Below are positions 1 through 11,520 of a stretch of 64,000 bases of DNA, in pieces; position 1 is the stretch's first letter; the number at the start of each line of letters is the position of its first letter. A program made the position numbers and the translations under genes. Source of the stretch: Tanypteryx hageni (lineage: Eukaryota > Arthropoda > Insecta > Odonata > Petaluridae); NCBI GenBank assembly GCA_028673005.1, contig CM054118.1, positions 86,181,855 through 86,245,854 on the forward strand. Reading direction: 5' to 3'. Under the pieces are notes generated by a model. It searched no databases. It was not told the DNA's origin and was given only the letters and a program-made list of their open reading frames with translations.

Positions 1-184
1 ATTGGTCGAGTGTTGTAAAAAACTAGAGAGTTTTAAGCTAGCCCGACAACCGATAATAAAAAGGGTTCATGGGCAAAGCGGGCCCATATTTTTTCGTAAT
101 GCCCTTTAATTTTGTTTTGGCAGAGGGGCCAAAATTTTCCGGTACGCCACTGATACAGTTTAATCTTTTTCACTTACGCTCACT

Positions 185-560
185 CTCCATTCCTCTCTTT
201 CTGTCTCCTTCCCACCTGCCTCCCTCCACACTTTCTCCTCCCCTCTTTCTCTTCCCCTCTTTCTCCTCCCCTCTTTCTCCTCCCCTCTTTCTCTTCCCCT
301 CTTTCTCTTCCCCTCTTTCTCTTCCCCTCTTTCTCTTCCCCTCTTTCTCTTCCCCTCTTTCTCTCCCCTTCTTTGTCTCCCCCTCTTTCTCTCCCCTTCT
401 TCTCTCCCTCATATCTCTCTCACCTCTGTCGCTGTCTCCCTCCCCTTCTTCCTTCTCCTCTGCCACTTCACACCCCTTCTTCCTCTTCCCTCTCCCACCC
501 TTCCCCTCTCTCGCTTCCTCCTCCCCATCCTCCCTTATTTCCATCATCATAACTCCCTCC
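185..560. repeat. CT-rich minisatellite (14-bp unit)
   Basis: Pyrimidine-rich tract. Between about 237 and 370 it is an array of a 14-bp unit close to CTCTTTCTCTTCCC in roughly nine copies, grading into irregular CT-rich sequence. Open frames on both strands (Ser/Pro/Leu/Phe-rich on plus, Glu/Arg/Lys-rich on minus) are by-products of stop-free simple sequence and are not genes. Confidence 0.9.
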
Positions 561-603
561 CAATAAACGATTTATAAAATACGTAATCTTTTCGTTCATA
601 TTA

Positions 604-1075
604 AAGTACAAGTAGTTGGGGCTTGCATTCTGCAGTCATTTCATTTCACCTTGAAAAACGCATCAGTTTTTCCGTGAGATATTTCATTATTAGAAATGTT
701 TAGGGACTTCCAGATGAGCTAGAGATTTGAAATGTTTTAAGTGGGTAGTGTGTATGTGAATAACTGGCTAGAAAAATCGAAAACCTCAAAAAAGTTTTAA
801 AAATATGCGATTGTTTAAAGAAATTTTTAAGGTTTATGTATTACTGTATGTGCTACGAAGCTGATTTTTTGTAAACATAGGATTTGTAAAATAACCAAAT
901 AGGGATTATAGAAATTTCGATATATTAATTTATTCGGCTGTAAAAATTCTTAGTTTAAACAAATGTTCAGGTACATACTAGGGGAAGATCTAGGGAGCGG
1001 GAAATTTTCTACCATTTAGAACTTGGTGCAAAAACGCACATTAACATTGAAAATCTCCATGAAAAAAGAAAAAAA
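604..1075. mobile_element. Helitron-like non-autonomous repeat, family B copy (degenerate)
   Basis: The left edge has a hairpin-bearing motif (AGTAGTTGGGGCTTGCATTC followed by TGCAG) that matches 50558-50590 and, inverted, 60748-60775. The body from about 695 matches 49827-50120 in the same orientation: GTTTAGGnACTTnCAGATGAGCT, then GTGCTACGAAGCTGA about 150 bp later, then a third diverged unit near 965. Hairpin and body appear in opposite relative orientation here, so this copy is probably rearranged or two overlapping insertions. The terminal CTAG is mutated. Boundaries are approximate. Confidence 0.5.
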
Positions 1076-1082
1076 GAAGGGG

Positions 1083-1133
1083 GCGCGTTATATACGAGAG
1101 CGCGCTATATACGAGAGCGCGCTATACACGAGT
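1083..1133. repeat. 17-bp tandem repeat, three copies
   Basis: Three adjacent copies of a 17-bp unit close to GCGCGCTATATACGAGA at 1083-1099, 1100-1116 and 1117-1133. The first and last differ by one or two bases. It is a GC-rich island in AT-rich surroundings. No function is visible. Confidence 0.85.
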
Positions 1134-1464
1134 ATAAACGGAGAATGAAATGTTACCCGACACCGCCGCCTCAATGGCTCGCGTCACGTGAAGCCCGCGG
1201 TTGGAAAAAATTTCTTTCAGATAAGTGAGGGATACCCCAAAATTGGATTTGCATATGGGCTCCCAATGTTATCACACCGGCTCTGTACATCGTTACATCT
1301 TATTCTTTATGTATTTCATTTTCAACGGGCATTTTATATGATTTTTTTTCAATATACTGTTTTTCATTTTTTAGCCACGTCATTCCCATTAATGGAATTT
1401 AATTTTTTATATACCATTTAATTTCTCAATATATAATATATAGGTAAAACAAAAATTACTGCAG

Positions 1465-3530
1465 ATGGCGCTTTTCAAACACTTCAAGAAAACAAGTTCT
1501 GCCGAAGAACAACCCGCTCTGACAACCACAGGTAGTGAAACTCCGGTTGTCAACCGTTCTGATAAAGAACAAGTTGATAAGTCAAGTGGATCACCTTTAA
1601 CACTGCTGAATGTTGGAAGTGATGCGAATTTTAAGCGGAAATGCAACATTTACCAAGTGCGTCCATTCCATCGAAGTCAAAGCGAAGGAAGTGGAATAAT
1701 GACTATACCAAGTATGGATTTTGCTTGCCAATCGAAGAGGAAAAAATCCAGCCGCGCAGTGTCTCCTCTGCTCTGTAAAGTATCAAAATCCAAGTCTTGG
1801 CCTTCCGAGCTACTTACTTATCTAAGAATGCAACATAGCGAACATAAAAACAAGTCAAAGGAGTTCTTTGATGCTACTTTCGCCTAACTTAGAAAGCAAC
1901 AGAGCTCCTTTGATAGCATTGTAACCCACAGAGAAAAAGAATAGAAACCCCTGTTAATGGCATCAATGAAAAATGGCACATGTCCTCATGAAATCCAAGA
2001 AAGCTTTTACTGAGAAAGTCATCTTTGCATAGAAATAGCCGTCCAATATCTTCACGAAGGAAAGAAAGCAAGAGACAAGGTTGGAAACATTCCGCTTTCA
2101 GACACCTCAATGAAACGTCGATCTATGGCAGTTGCCGAAGACTTGAAAGATCAACTCCTAATGAAACTTAGAGCAGCACCCTGCTTTGGTTTGCAATTCG
2201 ATGAAACTACAGACATCGAGAATGTGGCTCACATTTTAACCTATTGCCGTTTTCCTGACAGTCAAGCAAAGAAAATAGTAGAACATTTCTTATTCTGCCT
2301 ACAAGTTGGTGTGCAGACAACAGCTGAGAATATCTTTACCAAGATAAACTAGTTTATGAAAACGAATGATCTCAGCTGGATTTAATGTGCTTGTGTTACC
2401 ACAGATGGGGCTGCAGCAATGGTTGGGAGTACGAAAGGTGTCATCAAGAAGATTCAGAATGTTGCTCCTAATTGCTATCCAAATCACTGCATAATACATC
2501 GAGAGGCATTGGCTGCCAAGAAATTACTGTCACATGAAGCTCATGTGGGATGTTGTGCCATGAAAAACGATTTTGAAGAAGTCATCATTGATGCCATAAT
2601 GATAGTGAATGTCATCCTTGCGAAAGCAAAAAAGTCTCGCATGTTTGAACAGCTTTGTAAGGAGATGGATGCAAAATTTAATAAACCGCTTCTTCGTGCT
2701 GAAGTTCGTTGGTTGTCTCGTTGCAAAGTGATCAATGGATTTTTGTCACTAAGAGAAGAAGTATGCGTATTTCCGACAAAAGAAAGAAATGAAAAGACTG
2801 TCAAGCTCCAGGACAACTATTAGGTTGCCAGATTATCATACATGGCTTCGGTATCTGAACAACTGAAACGGTTAAATATTTTGCTTCAGAGCAATGGCGG
2901 GTATGTATTTGGTGTGATGGGTAAAGTTGAAGCTTTCAAACTGAAGATAGGGTTGTGGAAAAGAAACTGTAAAAATAAGGACTTCAGGAGTTTCTGCTCT
3001 CTTAATCAGTTCTTGAAGGAGTACAACTGGGAAGTAATGTCACCTTCACTGGAGAAAGATATAAAGGATTTTATTATATTTCATTTGGAGACTCTGGAAA
3101 AAAACTTTAGTCGTTTTCCCTGATCACGAGACAAAAATACTGGATGAGGTCATGTGGGTTGTGAACCCTTTTGTCTCAACCAATGTCAGATCTGCAAGTC
3201 TAGGAATTTTGATGACTTCTCTGCTGGAACTGTCTACTGATTTTGCACGGAAGTCCTCATTTCAAGAACTCTCCTACTATGGAGATTTTGGTGTTTACTT
3301 TTGGGCATTCCAAACTACCGACAACTTGCCCAAAGGCCATGACCTTTCTTGTGCAGATGCCAACAACATACTTGGCAGAGAAAGGTTTTTCCAATTTAAT
3401 AGATATAAAAACAAAAAAGAGAAACATGTTGCTCGGTGTTGATTCTTTGACGAGGGGGGAAATAATATATATGAAATAATGCCTCGCTTTGAGATAATAG
3501 TAGACTAAATTCAGCAGCAAACAAGCCACT
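1465..3530 (+). pseudogene. hAT transposase relic, ZBED5/FAM200-like
   Basis: Degraded hAT-superfamily transposase spread over shifted frames. The first open piece (1465-1887) starts MALFKHFKK and carries a BED zinc-finger-like region near 1690-1850 that needs a frameshift to read. The next (2110-2352) contains LQFDETTDIEN, the first catalytic Asp region of the RNase H-like fold. The piece at 2419-2823 carries MVGSTKGVIKK, CIIHREALAAKK and EVRWLSRCKVINGFLSLREE, hallmarks of the ZBED5/SCAN-like group. 2842-3123 continues the helical insertion. In 3243-3530 the hATC dimerisation motif is visible (TTYLAEKGFSNLIDIKTKKR, then MPRFEIIVD). At least four frameshifts or stops break it, so no active protein is expected. 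Intact relatives bind element ends and catalyse cut-and-paste transposition in the nucleus. I could not find the terminal inverted repeats. Confidence 0.85.
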
Positions 3531-4865
3531 GAAATTGTAGCTGTTAATTAATAGTTCGTTGTCCCTTTAAGTAATGAATAATTGTTTTACTTGGATTGTG
3601 TAGAATTTATTCTATTTTTAAAATGAATATTCTGGCCTAATCTCAGATTGTTGGAAGTATTCTCCCAGATATTATTATTCAAAAATAAATTTTGTTACGT
3701 TATACTTTTAAGATTTATTATTATTCTTTAAACTTTATCGGGCTAGTTATTGTGTTCTACATTTGTTACAAGGTGTGTACAGTTATAACTTGTATTTTGA
3801 GAGTATTTGCTCCCTAAATTATCATTACGATGAAAAAATGTAAATTAAATGTGCCATGTAGGGCACTAAGACTTCTTGGGTGCATGAGTTTCTCAAAGCC
3901 CGGTGTAAGGGTGCATGAAGCAAAAAAAGGATTAAGGCCACTGCATTAATATATGCGAGTTTGTTTCTTAACCAGAAATTTGCTTAAGACGAACTTCGGA
4001 CGATATTCGGTAACACAAGTGATAGTTTAACACGAACACTTGCTTCAGTTAAACCTGTTTTAGAGCTATAATACATTGTTCTGGAGTGTAGAAAGATTGT
4101 TTGTGTAAACAGTTCAACACGCGGATGTAGTAGGGTCCTAAGAAGGGCGACTCAACTATCTTCGTACCTGGCTCTACCTACATTACTCTTTAGTCGTGTT
4201 TCATCTTCCATGAGTGCCTCAAGCGGGAAGATGTGACTAACGCGGATGTTTTCATTGTGTAAACATAGGTATTTGCATTCCTTGCGGTAATCTTTTCAGA
4301 CTAGCATCTCCGAGGAGGAAAGCATGGAAATTATTTTGCTGATATCGCCATTTCACGATATATAGTGCTGTACCTAGCTTGGATAGCAATTCTAATGAAG
4401 ATATACGGCTGCTAAATTCTCACATTCGCGAGGCACTGTGAGTTTGCTGCGCGTCTTCACCGTTTATCGCATCTGCGAGAACAAGGCTGCGCAGAGACAG
4501 AGACAAGCGGTTTTGTTTCACCCCTATGAGGGAAACTAAAAATATTTCGGTGGGCTCTTGAGTATCATCAAATGAAATTCATAATCCCTATTTGGTCTTC
4601 TTCCGCCGAAAAAATTGCAGGCCAGGCGTGCGTGCGCTTGAGTTTTACCTCGTGGCATGATTTGGCTTGGCATTTCGACTTGAGATCGATGGCCTAAACT
4701 TGGCTTGGGCTTGTCAATACAAGCTTGAGCTTATTTCAAGTTTGGTTTGAGCTGGAATTGAGCTTGTACCTATACCAGAGCATTTCTTACTGTATGGGCT
4801 GCCCCTTGGACCATCCAACCAACCGTTCTAGACTCCTGGAGGTCGTCCGTAGTGCGAATCGCAGA
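3531..4865. other. No gene seen; degenerate CTTGAGCTTG-like repeats near 4630-4770
   Basis: AT-rich sequence without a recognisable coding region. From about 4630 to 4770 short words such as CTTGAG, GGCTTGG and CTTGAGCTT recur irregularly, as in a decayed minisatellite. 4100-4560 is less AT-rich but shows no reading frame I recognise. Confidence 0.6.
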
Positions 4866-4868
4866 GAA

Positions 4869-5261
4869 CTATAATTCGTTCCCAGGGGAATGGCCGCCGA
4901 GAGGGATAATCCCAACTGTACTTTCCAAGGGCTGCCCTAGTTCCCTATACTTTGTAAATTTGCTCTTCGCTGCTAGTCTCCACGGGAAATACGGATGGCC
5001 ATACGATACCCTCTGTACATACAGATTTTTGAATGCATTGGTTCTGGTGGCTACGTCAACAAATCTTTTTCCCCGAACGGAGTTATATTGTACTCCTCGC
5101 CCAGTACCTTCCCCGGACCATATAAAATCGGTTAGTAGCCTCTGAATGAGTTTGACGAAAGACGCTCGTGGGGATATCGACTGCAAGATGTGCGGAAAGC
5201 GTGGAGCCAAAAACTTTTTACCGACTGGAACTCTATCCTTTAGAGACATTGACCCTGCCAT
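4869..5261 (-). pseudogene. LINE reverse-transcriptase C-terminal fragment, Tx1/L1-like
   Basis: An open frame of 130 residues on the minus strand. It reads FVKLIQRLLTDFIWSG, then FVDVATRTNAFKNLYVQR. This pattern (IQ-L-x-FIWSG followed by VD-x-x-x-R-x-x-AF-x-x-x-x-x-QR) is typical of the region downstream of the reverse-transcriptase core in Tx1/L1-like non-LTR retrotransposons. The upstream polymerase motifs and the 3' end are absent, so it is a truncated relic. The start Met is not meaningful. Assignment to the Tx1 group rests on recalled family resemblance; another L1-like clade is possible. Confidence 0.65.
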
Positions 5262-5379
5262 ACATATATATATATTGTAATTCTACCGTCCGGTAGGTTT
5301 TAGACACAATCAACTCAATCTCTGCTGTTCAAGGCCTTTCTCTACAAGTTCTCATACACAGTTCCTTCTTTTAATACAA

Positions 5380-5382
<3 letters not shown>

Positions 5383-5455
<73 letters not shown>

Positions 5456-5457
5456 TA
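5383..5457. repeat. (TA)n microsatellite
   Basis: Nearly perfect TA dinucleotide run of about 70 bp. It abuts a LINE tail on the minus strand and generates false Tyr/Ile ORFs. Confidence 0.97.
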
Positions 5458-5600
5458 GTACCTTTCCTCTTCCTAGCTCTTTGTCTTTTTCCTAACATTC
5501 TTCCTTCTATGACTTCTTTCGGTAGACCGTTTTCTTTCAAAATCTAACCCACCCATTTCTTCTGTCTGTCTCTTATTAGTCTAATTAAGATCCTGTCCTC
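5458..5600 (-). pseudogene. LINE C-terminal tail fragment
   Basis: Minus-strand translation gives KENGLPKEVIEGRMLGKRQR. It resembles the basic C-terminal tail of RTE/CR1-type LINE ORF2 proteins (W-x-GHVLR-x-x-LLKEVIEGR-x-x-GKR-x-RGR). Only this tail is present; (TA)n follows directly on one side. The same motif recurs at 63140-63200, 5715-6003 and 31570-31700, so several tails of related LINEs lie in this window. Confidence 0.6.
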
Positions 5601-5649
5601 CCCTATTGCATTTGAAAATTTCTCATTCGTTTATCCTTTATGCCCAACT

Positions 5650-5703
<54 letters not shown>
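5650..5703. repeat. (TA)n(TG)n compound microsatellite
   Basis: About 22 bp of TA repeats runs directly into about 28 bp of TG repeats. Confidence 0.95.
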
Positions 5704-5704
<1 letters not shown>

Positions 5705-5714
5705 ATGCGATATA

Positions 5715-6001
5715 TCACCATCATAGGTAGTCTGTCCGTAGACAGGTCCGTGATTATTCATGGTTAAACCTGGTTCTCCATATACTCCTATTTCCCGCTG
5801 TCCTCTTCATATTTTGATAACTCTCTTTCCCTTTCAAATCGTCTATCAACTGAAACCTTTTCCTACCTCTTTCCCTTTTCCCATCTAGTTTTCCTTCTAA
5901 CACATCTTTAATCATACTCTCTCTCCTCATGTAATGTCCAACCCAGTTAGCCTTCCTCTTTCTGATAGTCTGTATAATCATTCGCTTCTCTCCTATTCTT
6001 C

Positions 6002-6003
<2 letters not shown>
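5715..6003 (-). pseudogene. LINE ORF2 C-terminal fragment
   Basis: The minus frame reads RRIGEKRMIIQTIRKRKANW, GHYMRRESMIKDVLEGKLDG, then IWRTRFNHE. This is the final segment of an RTE/CR1-like LINE ORF2, downstream of the reverse transcriptase. It is closely related to the plus-strand tail at 31500-31745: both end with TRF and then a terminal motif encoding a translation of CTGTCTACGGACAG (5729-5742 here, 31741-31754 there). The upstream side is cut off by a (TA)n run at 6004-6058, so everything N-terminal is missing. Confidence 0.75.

Positions 6004-6058
<55 letters not shown>
6004..6058. repeat. (TA)n microsatellite
   Basis: About 55 bp of TA repeats that interrupts or abuts the minus-strand LINE tail. 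Confidence 0.97.
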
Positions 6059-6059
<1 letters not shown>

Positions 6060-6309
6060 CATAATTAGCATTTTCCCAAGGTATCGGGTTTATGTTTAAT
6101 TCTATCGAAAGAAAAACGAACTTCTCTTCGCTCGTTTCAAACACCCTCTGCCACTCCCCTTTTTGCCGTAACGTCTTTTTTATATTCGTGCCACTGCATC
6201 CTTGAATCTCATAAGACGACACGGAACAATTCGCTTTTACGAGGTGAATCCGAGTTCCGGAATGCATCTCAATTGCATCCTTCCTCTCACTCGTCCTATT
6301 TGCGCCCTC

Positions 6310-6610
6310 TTCTCTCCTCTCCGCTCATCATTTATCCCCCCCCCTCCGCATCTCTTCTTCCACATGTTTTCCTCACTCCTCCTCCCTCCCCCTCCGGCAC
6401 TCTCTCTCCTCCTCCCCCTCTCTCCTCCTCCCCCTCTCCCCTCCTCCCCCTCTCCCCTCCTCCCCCTCTCCCCTCCTCCCCTCTCCCCTCCTCCCCCTCG
6501 CCCCTCTTTCCCTCTTCCCCCTCCTCCCCCTCTTCCCTCCACCCTTCCCTCTCCTCCCCCCACTCTTCCTCCGCCTCTTCCCCCTTCCCTCTCTTTCACT
6601 CCTTCTCACC
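6310..6610. repeat. CT-rich low-complexity tract
   Basis: Irregular CTCCTCCCCCTCTCC-type pyrimidine sequence. Long Pro/Ser (plus) and Gly/Arg/Glu (minus) frames across it are compositional artefacts. Confidence 0.92.
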
Positions 6611-6879
6611 AGTTTCCCGTGTTTTGATTTCAGATTCTTCCCCTGCCTCTCAAGATGTCCTCCTACCTTCGCTACTTTCGTCCTCTCTCTCTCTGTCGCC
6701 GTCGCATGGAGGATGGTGGTGGATACTCATTCTGCCCCGCTCCCTGCACACGAGGAGATCCATCCGCTCCCCCTCTATTTTCTCGCGCCTTTCCTTTCCC
6801 ACTTCATCACGATGATTTCGATTAAGCTTCTGTGTCACGAAGGATAATTCATTTGCATCAAAATGGAGGGACTCTAGAT

Positions 6880-7462
6880 CAGGGTTTCTCAACTGAGGCC
6901 ACCAGAACATTTTTATGCGGCCACCGAAAAACTTTCCAACGTGAAATTATTAATATGCAGATTGAAATGTCACGTTTCCTTACACTTAATTAATATACAC
7001 CCGAAAAGAACGAAAATCTAGACGCGATATGAATTACGCCCGTCTTCTTTTAGTTCACCATGGTGTAAGCGACTAGTGGCAGAAAATTTGTTTTCGATTT
7101 TCCTTGCTTCCGTCGTCCTGGGCCGATGAAGAACCAAAAAATGTCTCTTTATTGTAGTTAATTTTCCTTTTAACAAGTTGCTGTAATTGTAAATGTATTT
7201 AGTTTTTAACGTATTCTCATGTGTATTCTCACTAATTGTGATTTTAACATATATTTCCCATCATGTTTTTAAAGACAATGTAAATTACTAGTATAGAACT
7301 TCGTTAATATTATAGTGTATTGTTATTTTATATCAATATACAATTAGGGATTTTTTCGAAAGACCAAGTATTACTTTTACCATAAATTTAATAGTGCGGT
7401 CACTAGGACTTTACTGGTGGCCGCAGATGCGGCCACGATAAAATTTTCCCTGAGAAACATTG
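6880..7462. mobile_element. hAT-type MITE with 8-bp target duplication
   Basis: A 583-bp non-autonomous element. The left end is CAGGGTTTCTCAACTGAG; the reverse complement of the right end is CAATGTTTCTCAGGG. Inside, both ends carry a GGCCGC/GCGGCC-containing block (6919-6925 and about 7422-7436). The flanks CTCTAGAT (6872-6879) and CTTTAGAT (7463-7470) form an 8-bp target duplication with one mismatch, as expected for hAT transposases. It has no coding capacity. Confidence 0.85.
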
Positions 7463-7470
7463 CTTTAGAT

Positions 7471-8390
7471 AGAGTGAGATATTACTTACAGCGTCAAAGT
7501 CAATCTCAACATCCTGCACTAGTAAATGTGGCTTTTGTTTGAGGACATTGTATAAATCAGTGACTGTGACTCCGATAGTAACTTTCTATAGCAACGAGAT
7601 ATTCATTCGAATAGTTCTACAACAACCCCCTCTTTTCCTAGCCCTCTCAAAATCTGTCACCCTCCCCAATGCCTTCTAGAAAACTCCGCTGTAACAGTTC
7701 CTTGAGAAGAAGCATCACTCGGAAGTTGAATGGTAACATTGAAACATTAGAAAATTCGAAATTTCATGCTCTCATTCGAGTGGTGTAGAGTCGCAGAGTC
7801 GTATTTCAAGGCGCAGAATAAGCAGGGAAATTAATTCACAGATATAAGTAAATTTAAAAATTATTCTTTCCAAGTAAACGTGTAACTCGGTTTATAGGAC
7901 GGACATTTATCAAAAGTTCAATTCAAACACGTATGCTTGCATTTTAATCATTATTAGGCATTGAGATTTTGATAAGGTCAATATTTTGTCCTCCATAAAT
8001 AAAGCATAATACTACGAATGAATGTCTACTTACATTATTAAAAAAGAATGTCAGCTATAATTTCATGCTAGTGGCAGCAAACAAATACCCTCACTTCTTC
8101 AAAGATGCAGAGCATTTGGAATTAGTAACAAAACTGCTGTCTTGAATTCTCACTTCCAAAAATATTGCTTCATTATTCCGTTCATAACTCCAATAGAAAA
8201 GATTTTAAAAGACGGTTTTGACGGATGATATCTCTACTTTCCTTACAATACACACTAGCAAACCTCCTCCCCTTCAAAGGATTTTGTCCGTAAGTTTGCG
8301 AAAGTTTACACAAATCATAAAGAGCAACTTCCCACACATTTGGCAGAAAATTTCAGAGAGAAATTCAACCCTAAAGCAGTTTTTTTAAAC
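7471..8390. other. No gene seen
   Basis: AT-rich unique-looking DNA. I see no coding region or repeat boundary here. Confidence 0.6.
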
Positions 8391-8394
8391 TGTC

Positions 8395-8520
8395 CTTTTC
8401 TCCTTCCCTCTCCCCGCCTTCTCTCCAACCCTATCCCCATCCCTCTCTCCCTGCCTATCTCCACCTCCCTCTCTATCTCCATCCCATTCTCTCTACCTCT
8501 CTCCCTCTCATTTTCAGGGT
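8395..8520. repeat. CT-rich tract
   Basis: Pyrimidine-rich simple sequence dominated by CCCTCTCTCC and ATCTCCATCC words. A second, shorter tract lies at about 8590-8660 inside the adjoining Helitron-like segment. Confidence 0.85.
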
Positions 8521-9190
8521 GAAACGTAAGAAGGGACTATATAGTCGCAATTTCACCCTAAATAAAGTTGTTTGTTTGTCTGTCTGTATATCCCTGCCTC
8601 TCTCCCTCCAATCCTCTCTCTGTCTCCTTCTCTCCCTCCTTTTCTCCCTACCACGCTCTCACCTCACACCTATGTTTCAACTACCTTTATTACTCTTTAG
8701 GTGAGAAGAAAGGAGCCACTGTGAAGCCATTTGTCCTTTTCATGAAAATGTCCGACTATTTCCTTTCGCGAATGAGTTTTGTTGCTCTAGTTGGCTTACC
8801 GTGCCACAACAGGAAGGAGACTGATTAGTCACACGCAAATTGATGTGAAAAATTATATATTTCGGTATTATGGGATATGTAGTGACCTAATAGGAATACC
8901 TTCATCTATGGCTAACTATCCTCGACATTTTAGAAAGTTTACCGATGTTATAGCGAGGAATTCCACACCATCAGTATATATAAAAGGTTTATTCTGTCTT
9001 TTGGTCATTATCTCTGTAACGCTTTGTATCTCAGCCATTTTTAATCCTATCGACCTCAGATTTTGCACATAGACTCATTATGGTTCACACAAAACGCATA
9101 AATTTTGAGTTTAATCAAAGTAGAAGGACCTATTCCATGACTCTCATTTTCGGGGTTGGGCGCCGTAGGTGCCAGGGGCGAAGCCCCTAG
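8521..9190 (+). mobile_element. Helitron (family C), 3' end well defined
   Basis: The right end has the hairpin AGGGGC-GAA-GCCCCT immediately followed by AG, so the sequence reads CCCCTAG then T. This is the canonical Helitron 3' terminus: a GC-rich hairpin, CTRR, then host T. CTAG is at 9187-9190. The left boundary is a guess: the palindromic AGGGTGAAA/TTTCACCCT pair at 8517-8565 and a GTTTGTTTGTCTGTCTG stretch resemble insect Helitron 5' regions. No Rep/helicase coding sequence is present, so it is non-autonomous. Confidence 0.65.
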
Positions 9191-11285
9191 TACACCTAAT
9201 ATTTTTCGATGTCTATGATTCAGTTTGATCATTTCTTGTTATCAGCATTTTACAATATTCTCGGGACTTATTGTTTCCTACGACGCGCTTTTTTACGAAA
9301 CGTGGAATGAAAATGCGAATCCAGCTCTGCGCGTCGACTGACCGTGGGAACGTGTTTCCTTGCGTTTGAAATCCCTTCCAACGAGTGGGATCGATAATGT
9401 CTTGACAAAAAATAGAATTTTGAAAATTTGACATGTGAGGAGTAAATAGGGTTGTCATAATGGATCGATGGAGCAGCTGGTAGATCACTAGTGTTCCTCT
9501 TCCCTGTTTGTTTTCCACACCGTGACATTCAGAGGAGGCCAGAGCGCTGCACGCGTGCCACTTGCGGCACGCAAAACTTTTCCTTTTGGCACGTCACAGA
9601 ATTTGTGTATTATTAGATTTTGTTTTGTTTTCAACTGAATTATCTACATATAAATTAATTATATTGTGCATTGAAACGGTTATATGGAAGAATAAACCTC
9701 GCCGTATTAAGGATAAGTAAAAAAAATTAGGGAAGCGGGATATGTGGAATGATATTTAAGGAAGTTATTTCAAAGAAATGTCATAAATTTTCAACTCCGC
9801 TCAATTTGCTGATTGTAACTAAATTGTTTACGTTCATGAGATTCCTGATGGAATTTTTAATTTCCTTTGATTAATTCTTTTTTGTACACAACATAAAACG
9901 TCTACTAAACTTTGTATCTCTTGAGAAACATAAAAACATTTGGAAAAAATACTTTTCTCGAAAGGTAAAGAGAAGCATTGTTATAAAATGGAAAAGCGAG
10001 GCGAAATCTTTCAATCCATAAGAATTATTATCCCCGTGTATCATATTACGTAATATACTTGAGTTTGAACTCCGCGCCGATATATCGGCAAGAGTTCTGT
10101 TTAGTGTGTGCTTGGATAAGGTAACGATTTTGATTTTTGCAAACGAAGGAGAGGAGTAAAAGTTAAATTTTCTCTCTGCTTTCATGTTGGTTAATTTAAG
10201 TGATTTAAATTCAATTCGTTTTGTTCAATTTTAATTGCTTTTCTCAGGTGGGCTTCGCCAAGGAATTAATTTAAAGTTGTATATTGTCATATCACCGTTT
10301 TAATAAAATGTATTATATTGCTGATGCAATAGTTATATACCTGTGTAAACTGAAGATTCTCATCAACTTGTGAACAAACATTTTCAGAAATGGACCTCAT
10401 AAAAAAAAGTATTCGACTTGGTGGTGATTACTATTGAAATTTTCCAAGATTATAAACTGAAAATTTGCAACTAAAAATTGAATAATTTATCAAAATGAAG
10501 CAACTCATGGATCAATTAGGAAATGAAACATTTAATTAGTTGTATTTTAAAATCTTGTTGCAATAATAAAACAAGTTTCGCATTCTAATTAATATGTGTA
10601 ATTTGTGAGATCCAATTTTATTGTAGTTTTTGATCACTGATGTATTTTCATTGAATTTTTATATTTTTGCCTCACATTTACTCGGGGCACGATAAAACCA
10701 TTCCTATTTGAGATTGGCACTACACTAAGGTTGATATAGAATGGAAAAACTTTGGATTGGAATAATCGCATGAAAATGCAATTACGGTTGTTTCTTGAGG
10801 AAATATTCACTTTTGCAAGAGTAAAAATATTTTGTTGCGGTTTGTGAAAATGTCGAAATCTGAGTTTTAATAAAAAATACATGCAAAATTACATAACTCA
10901 TCAAAAATCATTATGCATAAAAATATGCTGAAATTTGTTTAATTTAAATGTTCTCATATTTTAGCATTATAAATTGTTTTAATTCACATATAAACCTGCT
11001 GTTCTTCTCCGATATTTAGGGCTTTTTGTTAAGTTTTCACGAAATATATGCCCACATTAAGAATTATAAAAAATGTCTAATCTAATAGTTATCTTCCAAA
11101 AATGTTTTAATTTCGCCGAGAAAAAGTTGACAGTAACAATAGGACTATAATTATAATGTAATTTATCTTGAAACACATTAATACTAATAAGATAACAGAA
11201 CAAGTCTTATTAAGAACTTTATTATTTAATTTTTTTTATTTCGGAACCATGATAAAAATGAAAAGAAAATTACTTCCTATATTTT
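9191..11285. other. No gene seen
   Basis: AT-rich intergenic DNA. Small ORFs here (for example minus 9213-9518 and 9871-10185) show no recognisable domain and look random. A short inverted GC motif, GCGTGCCACTTGCGGCACGC, sits at 9552-9571. Confidence 0.55.
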
Positions 11286-11520
11286 AATTAGTTTAGAATT
11301 GTGTGGATGTGAGAGACAGGCTCTGAAAATGGAAGAATAGATTAGACACTTTTGAGACAGAGGAATCGCGAAGGATAGACAAGTTTAATTGCAGTGTGAG
11401 GAAGACAAATGAAGAAGAGAGAAACTCAAGTAATTTAGTAATAAAAGAAAAAATCCATCCAACAACAATTAGAGGGAGAATTCATAGGAGAGAGAATTGT
11501 AGAAACGAGTCAAAGAAGTA
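11286..11520 (+). pseudogene. Highly decayed LINE C-terminal fragment (tentative)
   Basis: Across two frames the plus strand gives LCGCERQALKMEE, then RRIDKFNCSVRKTNEEE. It resembles the LINE motif YGCEtWtLkkedxxRIeaFe followed by TNEEvL. Stops and frameshifts are frequent. Calling it a LINE relic rests only on this pattern. Confidence 0.35.

Noticed and set aside
69..566. Long plus-strand ORF rich in Ser, Pro, Leu and Phe
   Set aside because: Lies entirely over a CT minisatellite; both strands are open because the repeat lacks stops.
3860..3925. hAT-like end (GTTTCTCAAAGCCC) for the relic at 1465
   Set aside because: No partner end or target duplication could be found on the left side.
5352..6267. 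Minus-strand ORFs with runs of Ile-Tyr
   Set aside because: The runs are translations of (TA)n; only the parts outside the TA tracts resemble LINE tails.
6202..6815. Proline/serine-rich ORFs that look like a secreted mucin-like protein
   Set aside because: Pyrimidine simple sequence; no signal peptide and equal openness on the other strand.
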